From Stenotrophomonas maltophilia (GTDB lineage: Bacteria > Pseudomonadota > Gammaproteobacteria > Xanthomonadales > Xanthomonadaceae), in contig DEZI01000021.1 in assembly GCA_002364755.1 (NCBI GenBank), forward strand, positions 1-64,000: DNA of 64,000 nt, read 5' to 3'. Of the stretch, positions 53,094 through 63,612 are shown piece after piece. The notes under the pieces are model-generated. The model searched no databases, was not told the DNA's origin, and was given only the letters and a program-made list of their open reading frames with translations. Made by a program: the position numbers and the translations under genes. The first letter of the stretch is position 1; each line of letters opens with the position of its first letter.

Positions 53094-54731
53094 ATGTCTG
53101 CCGTTGCTTCCGCCGTTTACTCCACCTCCGCCAAGGCCACCCCGGGTATCGCCCTGGCGACCCGCGTGGCCGGCCAGGAGACCGTGCTGCCGGCACCGCT
53201 GCTGGCCCTGCTGGTCTCGCTGCACCGGGCGGTGGAACCGGGCCGGCAGGCGCGGCTGCAGGCCCGCCGCGAGCGCCAGGCGTTCTTCGACCAGGGCGGC
53301 CTGCCGGACTTCCGCGGCGATACCGCCGCCATCCGCAGCGGCGACTGGCGCGTGGCCCCGTTGCCGGCCGCGCTGCAGGACCGCCGCGTCGAGATCACCG
53401 GCCCGACCGACCCGAAGATGGTCATCAACGCGCTGAACTCCGGCGCCAAGGTGTTCATGGCCGACTTCGAGGATTCCACCTCGCCGACCTGGCGCAACCT
53501 GCTGGCCGGGCAGCAGTCGCTGGCGGCCGCCGTGCGCGGCGATCTGGAATTCACCGCGCCGGCCGCCAACGGCAAGCCGGGCAAGCACTACACCCTGCGC
53601 CCCTTTGAGGAACAGGCGGTGCTGATCGTGCGCCCGCGCGGCTGGCACCTGGACGAGAAGCACGTGCGCGTCGATGGCCAGTTCATTGCCGGCGGTCTGT
53701 TCGATGCGGCGGTGTTCGCCTTCCACAATGCCCGCGCGCTGCAGGCCAAGGACCGCGGCCCGTACTTCTACCTGCCCAAGCTGCAGAGCATGGAGGAGGC
53801 CGCGCTGTGGGAGACCGCGCTGTCGCACATCGAAGGCATGCTCGGCCTGCCGCACGGCCAGATCAAGGTGACCGTGCTGATCGAAACGCTGCCGGCGGTG
53901 TTCGAGATGGACGAGATCCTGCACGCCCTGCGCGAGCGCATCGTCGGCCTGAACTGCGGCCGCTGGGATTACATCTTTTCCTACCTGAAGACCTTCCGTC
54001 GCCACGCCGACCGCGTGCTGCCCGAGCGCGGCCAGGTGACGATGACCCAGCCGTTCCTGAAGGCCTATTCGGAACTGCTGATCCAGACCTGCCACCGCCG
54101 TGGTGCGCATGCGATGGGCGGCATGGCCGCGCAGATCCCTATCAACAGCGATGCCGCCGCCAACGAACAGGCCATGGCCCGCGTGCGGGCCGACAAGCTG
54201 CGCGAAGTCAGTGCTGGCCACGATGGCACCTGGGTCGCGCACCCGGCGCTGATTCCGGTGGCGATGGCCATCTTCGACGAACATATGCCCACCGCGAACC
54301 AGCACCAGGTGCTGCGCCAGGACGTGCGGGTGGGCCGCGATGAACTGATCGCGCGGCCGCCGGGCAGCATCACCCGCGCCGGTTTCGAGGGCAACGTCGA
54401 AGTCTGCGTGCGCTACCTGGCCGCGTGGCTGGACGGCAACGGCTGCGTGCCGATCCACCACCTGATGGAAGACGCGGCTACCGCCGAGATCAGCCGCAGC
54501 CAGCTGTGGCAGTGGCTGCACACGCCGGGCCAGCAGCTGGACGACGGCACCGCCATCGACCTGCCGCTGCTCGACACCGCCCTGGCCCAGCTGCCGGCGC
54601 GGCTGGGCGATACCCGCGCGCTGCCCGGTGGCGCCCGCATCGGCGAGGCCATCGCCCTGCTGGGCGAACTGAGCCGCAGCGACGAACTGACCGATTTCCT
54701 GACCCTGCCGGCCTACGCACGCATCGACTGA
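53094..54731 (+). CDS. aceB: Malate synthase A
   Basis: 545 residues from ATG 53094. Family A malate synthase motifs: FMADFEDSTSPTW near residue 120 and LIETLPAVFEMDEILHALRERIVGLNCGRWDYIFS near 265 (catalytic Arg, Glu, Asp), and AHPALIPVAM further on. Condenses glyoxylate and acetyl-CoA to malate. First gene of aceBA, divergent from a LysR regulator. Confidence 0.96.
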   Translation: MSAVASAVYSTSAKATPGIALATRVAGQETVLPAPLLALLVSLHRAVEPGRQARLQARRERQAFFDQGGLPDFRGDTAAIRSGDWRVAPLPAALQDRRVEITGPTDPKMVINALNSGAKVFMADFEDSTSPTWRNLLAGQQSLAAAVRGDLEFTAPAANGKPGKHYTLRPFEEQAVLIVRPRGWHLDEKHVRVDGQFIAGGLFDAAVFAFHNARALQAKDRGPYFYLPKLQSMEEAALWETALSHIEGMLGLPHGQIKVTVLIETLPAVFEMDEILHALRERIVGLNCGRWDYIFSYLKTFRRHADRVLPERGQVTMTQPFLKAYSELLIQTCHRRGAHAMGGMAAQIPINSDAAANEQAMARVRADKLREVSAGHDGTWVAHPALIPVAMAIFDEHMPTANQHQVLRQDVRVGRDELIARPPGSITRAGFEGNVEVCVRYLAAWLDGNGCVPIHHLMEDAATAEISRSQLWQWLHTPGQQLDDGTAIDLPLLDTALAQLPARLGDTRALPGGARIGEAIALLGELSRSDELTDFLTLPAYARID

Positions 54732-54800
54732 CGGCCTGCTTCCCCGAATCCATCCCAGCCGGGCAGCGCCCGGCTCTACACCACCGAACTGGAGAAAGAC

Positions 54801-56102
<1,302 letters not shown>

Positions 56103-56167
56103 CCCGGCCTCGACCCGGCCCTACCGGGGCATCAGCCCGATCAGGGTGGCCAGGGAAAGGCCAGACG

Positions 56168-56197
56168 ACGCCGGCAGGTCGGGGGACCTGCCGGCGT
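56168..56197 (+). terminator. Terminator-like hairpin after aceA
   Basis: Perfect 13-bp stem (ACGCCGGCAGGTC/GACCTGCCGGCGT) with a GGGG loop, followed by TGTTGTGT; the T-run is interrupted. Confidence 0.7.
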
Positions 56198-56358
56198 TGT
56201 TGTGTCCGGGGTGCTGCCGCTCCGCAATTGCCCTCATGAATACGGGTTGCCCGCCCGTTCGGCCCCGATCGTGGTGTCTTCATGAAAAATGAGAAGACGC
56301 GCACAGTTTGAATCACTGCTATGCTCCGCTTCTCACCAGGGGACGCTGGCGGCGGGAA

Positions 56359-57399
56359 ATGACCGGCAGGGGTGCGGCCGAGAACATCGACATGACAACC
56401 GGTGTCGCCCAGGTGGCGATGGCGGAGATCGTGCACGCCCTGTTGTCGGACGCGGAAGTCGCCCTCTTTGCGCGCTTCGCGCGGCCGTTGAAGGTCGAGG
56501 CCGGGCAATGGTTGTTCCACCGCGGCCACCGCGGCGATGGCATGTACGTCATCGTGGAAGGATTGATCGAACTGGATTTCGGCGAGGACCTGGTGACCAA
56601 GACACTGGGACGCCATGAGTTCTTCGGAGAACTGGGACTGCTGGTAGGTGACCATCCGCGCAGCGCCGGCGCGCGCGCGATCGAAGACTGCCACGTGCTG
56701 GAACTGGGCCCGGCCGATTTCCATTGCCTGGTCGAGTCCGATCCGGGGCTGGTGGCCTACTTCCTGCGCCGCACGATCATGCGCGTGCTGACCAACGAAC
56801 AGGCGCTGATCAGCCAGCTGCGTCGGCGCAACCACGATCTGGAAACCGCGCTGGACAACCTGTACATCACCACCCACCAGCTGACCCACACGCGCGAGCT
56901 GGTGCAGACCGATGAACTGACCGGCCTGCACAACCGCCGGGGCCTGACCCGGTACCTGCAGGACTGCCGCAGCCAGCCCGAGGGCGCGCCGCAGGCGCTG
57001 CTGCTGATCGACTGCGACCGCTTCAAGCAGGTCAACGACCGCCACGGCCACCAGGCCGGTGACCGCGTGCTGCAGAGCATGGGCAACATCCTGCGCTCGA
57101 TGGCCGGCGAACACGACCTGGCCTGCCGCCTGGGCGGCGATGAGTTCTGCCTGATCCTGCGCCATGCCGATCGCGAGGCGGCCCAGCACGCGGCCGAGTT
57201 CATCCTCAGCGCGGTGCATGGCCTGCTCGAACGCAGCCATGGCAACCCGCACGTCACCCCGGCCAGCATCGGCGTCAGCCTGCTGGCGGCCGATGCGGAC
57301 TGGAGTGAGTGGTATGCAGGGGCAGACCGTGCGCTGTACCGGGCCAAGCGCGCCGGCGGCAACTGCCTGCATTGGGCCGACCCTGCGGACGGACAGTGA
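56359..57399 (+). CDS. cNMP-binding + GGDEF diguanylate cyclase (XC_0249-like)
   Basis: 346 residues from ATG 56359. An N-terminal cyclic-nucleotide-binding domain (about 30-150: GQWLFHRGHRGDGMYVIVEG, FFGELGLL with the phosphate-binding cassette), a helical linker, then GGDEF (about 190-335; TDELTGLHNRRGL and LGGDEFCLIL). The GG(D)EF site is intact; no RxxD inhibitory site precedes it. In Xanthomonas campestris the similar protein binds cGMP and makes c-di-GMP. It is followed by a class III cyclase gene, 15 bp away. Confidence 0.88.
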   Translation: MTGRGAAENIDMTTGVAQVAMAEIVHALLSDAEVALFARFARPLKVEAGQWLFHRGHRGDGMYVIVEGLIELDFGEDLVTKTLGRHEFFGELGLLVGDHPRSAGARAIEDCHVLELGPADFHCLVESDPGLVAYFLRRTIMRVLTNEQALISQLRRRNHDLETALDNLYITTHQLTHTRELVQTDELTGLHNRRGLTRYLQDCRSQPEGAPQALLLIDCDRFKQVNDRHGHQAGDRVLQSMGNILRSMAGEHDLACRLGGDEFCLILRHADREAAQHAAEFILSAVHGLLERSHGNPHVTPASIGVSLLAADADWSEWYAGADRALYRAKRAGGNCLHWADPADGQ

Positions 57400-57414
57400 G
57401 CGGAGACTGTGGCG

Positions 57415-59940
57415 ATGAACGGCGATTCCGGAACATCGACTCCGCATACCACGCAGCTGCGTGCCCTGCTGTTCACCGATCTGTGCGATTCCACCCTGCT
57501 GGTGGAACGCATGGGAGATGCCGCAGCGGCTGAACTGTTCCAGGACCATGACCGCCTGGTGATGGCCCTGCAGCAGCGCTGGAACGGCCAGCAGATCGAC
57601 CGCTCCGATGGTCTGTTCATGCTGTTCGAACGCCCGGTGGATGCCCTCGGTTTCGGCCTGGACTACCAGCGCGGCCTACAGGCGCTGGGCGGCAAGCGCA
57701 ACATCCTGCTGCGCGCACGCATCGGCCTGCACGTGGGTGAAGTGCTGCTGTGGAACAACAGCGCCGAGTCGATCGCGCTGGGCGCCAAACCGGTGGAAGT
57801 GGAAGGCCTGGCCAAGCCGATGGCCGCGCGCCTGATGCAACTGGCGCAGCCCGGCCAGTTCCTGGTGTCGGCCACTGCCGAATCGATGGTGCGCCGCGCC
57901 GCCGGTGATCTGGGGGAGGCCACGCAGGGATTGAAGTGGAAGTCCTTCGGGCGCTGGCGCTTCAAGGGCGTGGCGCAGTCGATGGAAGTGTTCGGCCTGC
58001 ACGACCCGGCGACGCGCGGTCTGGGGCGCCCGCGACAGACCGCGAAGGCATCGCGTGACATCCCGTTCTGGCGGCAGCCGCTGGTGATGACCGCCGAAGT
58101 CACCTTGGCCGCGGCGCTGCTGGTCGGCGGCTGGCTGCTGACCCGGCCGCAACCGGCCATCGCTTTCGCCGAGCGCGACTGGGTGGTAGTCGGCGATCTG
58201 CGCAACCTGACCGGCGAGACCCTGCTGGATGGTTCCACCCAGCAGGCACTGCGCATCAGCCTGGAACAGTCGCGCTACGTCAACGTGATCAGCGACCTGA
58301 AAGCGCGCAGCGTGCTGCAGCAGATGCGCGCCTCGCTGGATGCGCCGCTGGATGCGAACAATGCGTCCGAGATTGCCCAGCGGGTGGGCGCGCGGGTCGT
58401 GTTGATGCCAACGCTGTCCGAAGCCGGCGGTCGCCTGCGCCTGAGCGTGGGCGTGGTGGATCCGGCCAGCCGTGCCACGCTTGCCGTCGAATCTGCCGAC
58501 GGCCGTGGCCTGGAATCGCTGCTGGCCTCCACTGACGACGTGGTGGCGCGCCTGCGCGGCCGCCTGGGCGAGACGCTGGTGCAGGTCGAGAAGGATTCTA
58601 CGCCGCTGCCTGCGGTCACCACCGGCAGCCTGGATGCGCTGCGTTCCTATTCGATCGGCCAGAAACTCTACGCGCGTGGTGACTACCCGGGCGCGCTGGC
58701 CATGTTCCAGCAGGCAGTGGAGCTGGACCCGGAATTTGCCCTGGCCTGGATGGCGCAGGTCCGTGCGCACTTCGCGGTGGATGATCTCTCCGGGGCGATG
58801 CAGGCGCTGGACACCGCCAAGAGCCTCAAGCGCCGCCTGCCACCCCGCGAGGCGCTCTATCTGGACGCGTGGGCGGCGACGCTGCGCGACCGCGGGCAGG
58901 CCTCCGATGCATGGCGGCGCCTGTCCAGCCTGTATCCGGACTACTTCGCTGCGCAGTACAACGCTGCGATATGGCTGTACGCGGAAAACCGCTTCGATGA
59001 GTCGCTGCCGTACGCGCGACATGCGGCAGATCCACGTTTTGAACTCAGCAACGTGGCGCACGATCTTCTGGGTCGCATCCTGGTGGCGCGCGGCGACGTC
59101 ACCGGCGCCCGCCAGGCCTTGAAGCGCGCCATCGACGGCGGCCGAATCGGCAGCAACCGTTACCTGGGCTCGGCCGAAGCCAGCCTGCGCAACTATGACG
59201 CGGCCGAATCGCTGCTGGACCGAGCATCTCCCTCGCGGCATGTGGCGATCGAACGCACCAGCATGGCCGTTGATCGCCAGCAGTGGACGCATGCGGCGCA
59301 GATCGCGCGCGATGGAGCGAGACAGTTCACCGACGCGCCAGGATTTGATCAGCTGGTAATGCTGGTTCCGCTGGCGACGGCGCTGTGGGGCGCTGGCGAT
59401 GACGACGCCACGCGCGCACAGCTGCGCCACAACGTGGACAGCGCCTTTCTCCGTGTCGACAACCGCGGACTGGCCGACAGTGGCGACGACGCGATGGTGG
59501 CCCTGGCGTCGGCCCTGATTTCGATCCGGATGGGCGACACGGCGTTGGCCGAGCGTGTGCTGGCGCACCTGGCGAAGATCAACGATGTGACACGCCAGCC
59601 CCCGGTGGCAGAAACAATGGCTGTGGTGCGTGCCAGCGTGGCAACCCGCCAGGGCAAGCCGGACGAAGCGTTGGTGCTGCTCGCGCCCTGGTTGACCGGG
59701 CAGGCCAGCTTCCAGACGCGCGTGGCGGCGATGGATGCAAACGTGGCCAAGGGCGCCAACGCGGCAGCATTGGTCCAGGCCGACTACCTGGCCAGCAATC
59801 GTGGCCGCGCCTATGCCGAGCTGGATTGCGGCTACTGCATGCAGCCGCTCAACGTCCTCGACAGCAATCGCGCAGCGGGCATGGCCGCCACGCTGCGCCG
59901 CCGGCCGGAGCCGACGGCGGCGGCGATCACGGTCCCTTGA
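57415..59940 (+). CDS. Class III nucleotide cyclase with membrane helix and TPR domain (XC_0250-like)
   Basis: 841 residues. N-terminal class III cyclase homology domain (about 15-200; LLFTDLCDST, DRSDGLFMLF, RIGLHVGEVL), one membrane helix (VTLAAALLVGGWLL near 225), then a periplasmic region with TPR-like repeats (YARGDYPGALAMFQQAVELDP). In this family the VNxAAR loop carries the transition-state Asn; here it reads KPMAARL, so that Asn is replaced. Both metal Asp positions have candidates. The Xanthomonas counterpart was reported as a guanylate cyclase. Overlaps the convergent precursor gene by 14 bp. Confidence 0.82.
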   Translation: MNGDSGTSTPHTTQLRALLFTDLCDSTLLVERMGDAAAAELFQDHDRLVMALQQRWNGQQIDRSDGLFMLFERPVDALGFGLDYQRGLQALGGKRNILLRARIGLHVGEVLLWNNSAESIALGAKPVEVEGLAKPMAARLMQLAQPGQFLVSATAESMVRRAAGDLGEATQGLKWKSFGRWRFKGVAQSMEVFGLHDPATRGLGRPRQTAKASRDIPFWRQPLVMTAEVTLAAALLVGGWLLTRPQPAIAFAERDWVVVGDLRNLTGETLLDGSTQQALRISLEQSRYVNVISDLKARSVLQQMRASLDAPLDANNASEIAQRVGARVVLMPTLSEAGGRLRLSVGVVDPASRATLAVESADGRGLESLLASTDDVVARLRGRLGETLVQVEKDSTPLPAVTTGSLDALRSYSIGQKLYARGDYPGALAMFQQAVELDPEFALAWMAQVRAHFAVDDLSGAMQALDTAKSLKRRLPPREALYLDAWAATLRDRGQASDAWRRLSSLYPDYFAAQYNAAIWLYAENRFDESLPYARHAADPRFELSNVAHDLLGRILVARGDVTGARQALKRAIDGGRIGSNRYLGSAEASLRNYDAAESLLDRASPSRHVAIERTSMAVDRQQWTHAAQIARDGARQFTDAPGFDQLVMLVPLATALWGAGDDDATRAQLRHNVDSAFLRVDNRGLADSGDDAMVALASALISIRMGDTALAERVLAHLAKINDVTRQPPVAETMAVVRASVATRQGKPDEALVLLAPWLTGQASFQTRVAAMDANVAKGANAAALVQADYLASNRGRAYAELDCGYCMQPLNVLDSNRAAGMAATLRRRPEPTAAAITVP

Positions 59941-60283
59941 GGGACCAGCCCGGGCCGGGGCTGGCATCCAGCGCCGGAACCAGCTGGGCCAGCTCCCGGG
60001 TCAGCATCGTCTGCAGTTCCTGCTTGGCATCGTGGATGGCTTCCTTGGAGGCCAGCTGGTTGACCTGGCAGCAGATCTTCACCAGTTCCGCATCAGCGGC
60101 GGGCAAGCCAAGGCTGACCAGGGCAGAAGCAGGATTGGAGGCGAACAGCGCGCGGAACGCATCGTCTTCAGCGAGCGCGCAGATCAGCGCCATGGCGATC
60201 GGCGCGGGCAGGGTAGGCAGGGACACGAAGAACCTCGGGAACGGCGACGGAAGAAGTGGACAAGCGCTGTTAGATCGGCTCAT
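59927..60283 (-). CDS. NHLP-related RiPP precursor peptide
   Basis: 118 residues from ATG 60283, or 99 from GTG 60226, which has GAGG upstream and gives a more typical length. The leader carries the nitrile-hydratase-like pattern ALICALAEDDAFRALFASNP then ALVSLGLP, and a conserved QLASKEAI helix. A CysCys pair (VKICCQVN) and a Gly/Pro/Trp tail (SPGPGWSLKGP) follow. This is the NHLP-related modified-peptide family of Xanthomonadaceae. It is divergent from a SagB-like dehydrogenase. The mature product and cleavage site are unknown. Confidence 0.75.
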   Translation of the reverse strand: MSRSNSACPLLPSPFPRFFVSLPTLPAPIAMALICALAEDDAFRALFASNPASALVSLGLPAADAELVKICCQVNQLASKEAIHDAKQELQTMLTRELAQLVPALDASPGPGWSLKGP

Positions 60284-60361
60284 GCAGCCCGCACTTGAGT
60301 GCGCGATGAAGTTCCGTCGGCGGCGGCCGCTAGTGAACTGCGCCCCTTCGAATCCGATGCC

Positions 60362-61564
60362 ATGCCCGTAGATCCTGCCGTGTCTTCCGCCCGCATCCGA
60401 CGTTGCGAGATCCTGCTGCTGGAACCTCGCGAGAGCGCCGACTTCGATCTGCAGGACCTGCTCTCCGGCGGCAACGGCATCCGCCGCCAGATGCGCTGGG
60501 TGGCACTGGCTCCGCATCTGGGCGAGCCGGTGGACGTGGATGCCGTGCAGCGCGAGCTGCTGGGCCGCATCGGCCCCACCCAGTGGCAGGACCCGCCCGC
60601 GGACGAAGACGAGCGCGCCGCCTGCGAGGCGCTGCTGCGCCTGGGCCTGCTGGTCAGTGCATCACCCGGCGATGAGGCGGCGCTGCAGGTCCGCCAGGCC
60701 GATGATCGCCAGCGCGAGACGTACTGGCATCCGCTGGCGGCGGTGCTGCACGCGTTCACCCGGTGGGAGGGCGTCGATGCCGTGAAGAACACGCGCGACT
60801 CCGGTACCGATACCGCCGTGGGCATGCGTGAGGTGCTGGGGCCGCCGCCGGCACCGACGGCGGTGGCGGCCGATGCCGAAAGCCAGGTGCTGCCGCTGCA
60901 GGACGACACCCATTTCGATGCGCTGCTGGCGCGGCGCGCGACCTGCCGCAACTTCGATGAGCACCGGCCACTGCCGATGGCGCTGTTCTCTACCATGCTG
61001 GCGCGCGTGTTCGGTGCACGCGCCCATGTGCAGGTCAGCGATGACCTGCGTTTCCAGAAGAAGAGCAGCCCGTCCGGCGGCGGCCTGCATCCCACCGAGG
61101 CCTACCTGGTGGTGCAGAACGTGGACGGTGTGGCGCCGGGTGTGTATCGCTACCTGCTGGACGGGCACCGGCTGCTGCGCCTGCCGGATCCACCGATGGG
61201 GCTGCGTGCGTTCGCGATGGAAGCGCTCGGCCAGCAGCACTGGTTCGCCAATGCGCACTGCCTGGTCACCCTGGTGCCGCGCTTCGACCGCACGTTCTGG
61301 AAGTACCGCCGCCACGCCAAGGGCTACCGTGTGGTCGCGCTCGAGGCGGGGCACCTGTCGCAGACGATGTACCTGTCGGCCACCGACCTGGGCCTGGGCG
61401 CCTTCATCACCGGCGCGATCAACGAGCGCTGCCTGGAACCGGCGCTGCAGCTGGACCCGGTGCAGCAGGGCGCATTGGCGATGTGTGGTTTCGGCTGGCG
61501 CGCGGCACGCATGGAAACGGCCGAGCTGGACCCGGCCGGCGAGGTCTGGACGCGCGCCGGCTGA
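60362..61564 (+). CDS. SagB-like peptide-maturation dehydrogenase
   Basis: 400 residues from ATG 60362 (GTG 60299 also possible). The C-terminal half (about 195-390) is a SagB-type FMN oxidoreductase with RRATCRNFDEHRPLP near 200, SPSGGGLHPTEAYLVVQ near 241 and the LGLGAFITGAINE stretch near 355. The N-terminal 180 residues are variable and include a small winged-helix-like part (VDVDAVQRELLGRI) that could bind the leader. SagB-type enzymes oxidise azolines to azoles in TOMM-type peptides; no YcaO cyclodehydratase is nearby, so the reaction here is uncertain. Confidence 0.82.
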   Translation: MPVDPAVSSARIRRCEILLLEPRESADFDLQDLLSGGNGIRRQMRWVALAPHLGEPVDVDAVQRELLGRIGPTQWQDPPADEDERAACEALLRLGLLVSASPGDEAALQVRQADDRQRETYWHPLAAVLHAFTRWEGVDAVKNTRDSGTDTAVGMREVLGPPPAPTAVAADAESQVLPLQDDTHFDALLARRATCRNFDEHRPLPMALFSTMLARVFGARAHVQVSDDLRFQKKSSPSGGGLHPTEAYLVVQNVDGVAPGVYRYLLDGHRLLRLPDPPMGLRAFAMEALGQQHWFANAHCLVTLVPRFDRTFWKYRRHAKGYRVVALEAGHLSQTMYLSATDLGLGAFITGAINERCLEPALQLDPVQQGALAMCGFGWRAARMETAELDPAGEVWTRAG

Positions 61565-61588
61565 GCGCGCGTCCGTCCTTCCCACTTC

Positions 61589-63604
61589 TCAAGCGGCTTC
61601 GAAATCCACCAGTACGGCGCCGTCGCCCACCTGGTCGCCGGCCTTGGCGCGGTAGCCCTTCACCGTGCCGTCGGCCGGGGCCTGCAGGGTGTGCTCCATC
61701 TTCATCGCTTCCAGCACCACCAGCGGCGTGCCGCGCTTCACCTGGGTACCGGCTTCGACCAGGGTGGCCACGATCCTGCCCGGCATCGGTGCCAGCAGGC
61801 TGCCGGCATCGGCACTGGCATTGTCTGATTCACCAACCGGGTCGTGCAGGGTGAAGCGGTGCTGGCCATCGGCGCCGAACAGATACAGCTGATCGCCCTC
61901 GCGCAGCAGCTGCAACTGCCAGCGGCGGCCATCCAGCTGCACGCTCAGCCGGTCGCCGTCGGCGCTGCCGAGCACCGTAGCCGGTGCAGCATCATCGCGC
62001 TGCACGCGCCAGCCCTCGGCCTGCGCCCATACTTTCAGCGTGTGGGTGCGCTCGCCCTGCTGCAGCGGCAGCACACGCGGTGCCGAAGCACCCAGACGCC
62101 AACCGTCCTGTGCCTGCCACGGCGAATGCGGATCGCGTGCATCGCTGCCCGCACGCGCGGTGCTGGCCACGGCAGCGATGGCTGCCAGCTGCCACAGTGC
62201 ATCGTCGCTGTCGCCCACAGCATTCAGCGCGGCTTGTTCGCGTTCGATCAACGCGGTGTCCAGCTTCGCGTTGGCGAACGAATCGGTGTTCACCAAGCGA
62301 CGCAGGAAACCGGCATTGGTGGTCACGCCCACCACCTGGCAGTCGGCCAGGGCTTGGCTCATGCGGCGCAGGGCGGCCTCGCGGTCCACGTCCCAGACGA
62401 TCAGCTTGGCGATCATCGGATCGTAGTACGGGGTGATGCTGTCGCCTTCGTCCACGCCGGTATCCACGCGCACGTTCGCCGAAGGCGTCGGCAGGCGCAG
62501 GCGGCGCAGGGTGCCGGTGGACGGCAGAAAACCACGGTCGGCGTCCTCCGCATACAGGCGTGCTTCGATGGCATGGCCGTGGATGGCCAGCTGTTCCTGG
62601 CGCAGCGGCATCGGCTGGCCAGCGGCCACGCGCAGCTGCCATTCCACCAGGTCGGTGCCGGTGATGTACTCGGTCACCGGGTGTTCGACCTGCAGGCGGG
62701 TGTTCATTTCCATGAAGTAGAAATCGCCGTCCGGGCCGGCAATGAACTCCACCGTGCCCGCACCGACATAGCCCACCGCGCGCGCGGCATCGACCGCGGC
62801 CTTGCCCATCGCTGCACGGCGCTCGGCGCTCATGCCCGGTGCCGGGGCTTCCTCCAGCACCTTCTGGTGGCGGCGCTGCACCGAGCAGTCGCGCTCGAAC
62901 AGGTGGACCGCATCACCGTGGGAATCGCCGAACACCTGGATCTCGATATGGCGCGGGCGCTCCACGTACTTTTCCACCAGCACATGATCGTTGCCGAAGG
63001 CCGAAGCGGCCTCGCGCTGGCAGCTGGCCAGCGCATTGACGAAGTCCTCGCTGCGCTCGACCTTGCGCATGCCCTTGCCACCGCCACCGGCGCTGGCCTT
63101 GATCAGCACCGGGTAGCCGATGGCATCGGCCTGCGCACGCAGGAACGCCGGTTCCTGCTGGTCGCCGTGGTAGCCCGGGGTCAGCGGCACGCCGGCCCTG
63201 GCCATCAGCGCCTTGGCCGCGCTCTTGTCACCCATCGCACGGATGGCGCTGGCCGGTGGGCCGATGAAGGTGATGCCGGCGGCAGCACAGGCATCGGCGA
63301 AATCGGCGTTCTCGGAGAGGAAGCCGTAGCCGGGGTGGATCGCCTGTGCACCGGTCAGGCGTGCGGCCTCCAGCAGCACGTCGCCGCGCAGGTAGCTTTC
63401 GCGCGCGGCGGCCGCGCCGATGTGGATGGCTTCATCGGCCAGGCGCACGTGGCGCGAGTTGCGGTCCGCATCGGAATACACCGCCACGGTGGCTATGCCC
63501 AAGCGGCGGCAGGTAGCGATGACGCGGCAGGCGATCTCGCCGCGGTTGGCGATGAGGATTTTGCTGAACATGGCAACGGGCTTCATGGGAGCTTGCTCGG
63601 TCAT
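61589..63604 (-). CDS. liuD: Methylcrotonyl-CoA carboxylase biotin-containing (alpha) subunit
   Basis: 671 residues from ATG 63604. Biotin carboxylase part (SKILIANRGEIACRV, IHPGYGFLSENADFA, KASAGGGGKGMRKV ATP-grasp loop, EMNTRLQVEHPVTE) and C-terminal biotinyl domain with EAMKMEH (biotin Lys). A methylcrotonyl-CoA enzyme is assigned by its place after a carboxyltransferase of the same family; acetyl- or propionyl-type enzymes are possible. It acts in leucine breakdown. Confidence 0.88.
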   Translation of the reverse strand: MTEQAPMKPVAMFSKILIANRGEIACRVIATCRRLGIATVAVYSDADRNSRHVRLADEAIHIGAAAARESYLRGDVLLEAARLTGAQAIHPGYGFLSENADFADACAAAGITFIGPPASAIRAMGDKSAAKALMARAGVPLTPGYHGDQQEPAFLRAQADAIGYPVLIKASAGGGGKGMRKVERSEDFVNALASCQREAASAFGNDHVLVEKYVERPRHIEIQVFGDSHGDAVHLFERDCSVQRRHQKVLEEAPAPGMSAERRAAMGKAAVDAARAVGYVGAGTVEFIAGPDGDFYFMEMNTRLQVEHPVTEYITGTDLVEWQLRVAAGQPMPLRQEQLAIHGHAIEARLYAEDADRGFLPSTGTLRRLRLPTPSANVRVDTGVDEGDSITPYYDPMIAKLIVWDVDREAALRRMSQALADCQVVGVTTNAGFLRRLVNTDSFANAKLDTALIEREQAALNAVGDSDDALWQLAAIAAVASTARAGSDARDPHSPWQAQDGWRLGASAPRVLPLQQGERTHTLKVWAQAEGWRVQRDDAAPATVLGSADGDRLSVQLDGRRWQLQLLREGDQLYLFGADGQHRFTLHDPVGESDNASADAGSLLAPMPGRIVATLVEAGTQVKRGTPLVVLEAMKMEHTLQAPADGTVKGYRAKAGDQVGDGAVLVDFEAA

Positions 63605-63612
63605 GGCACGGG

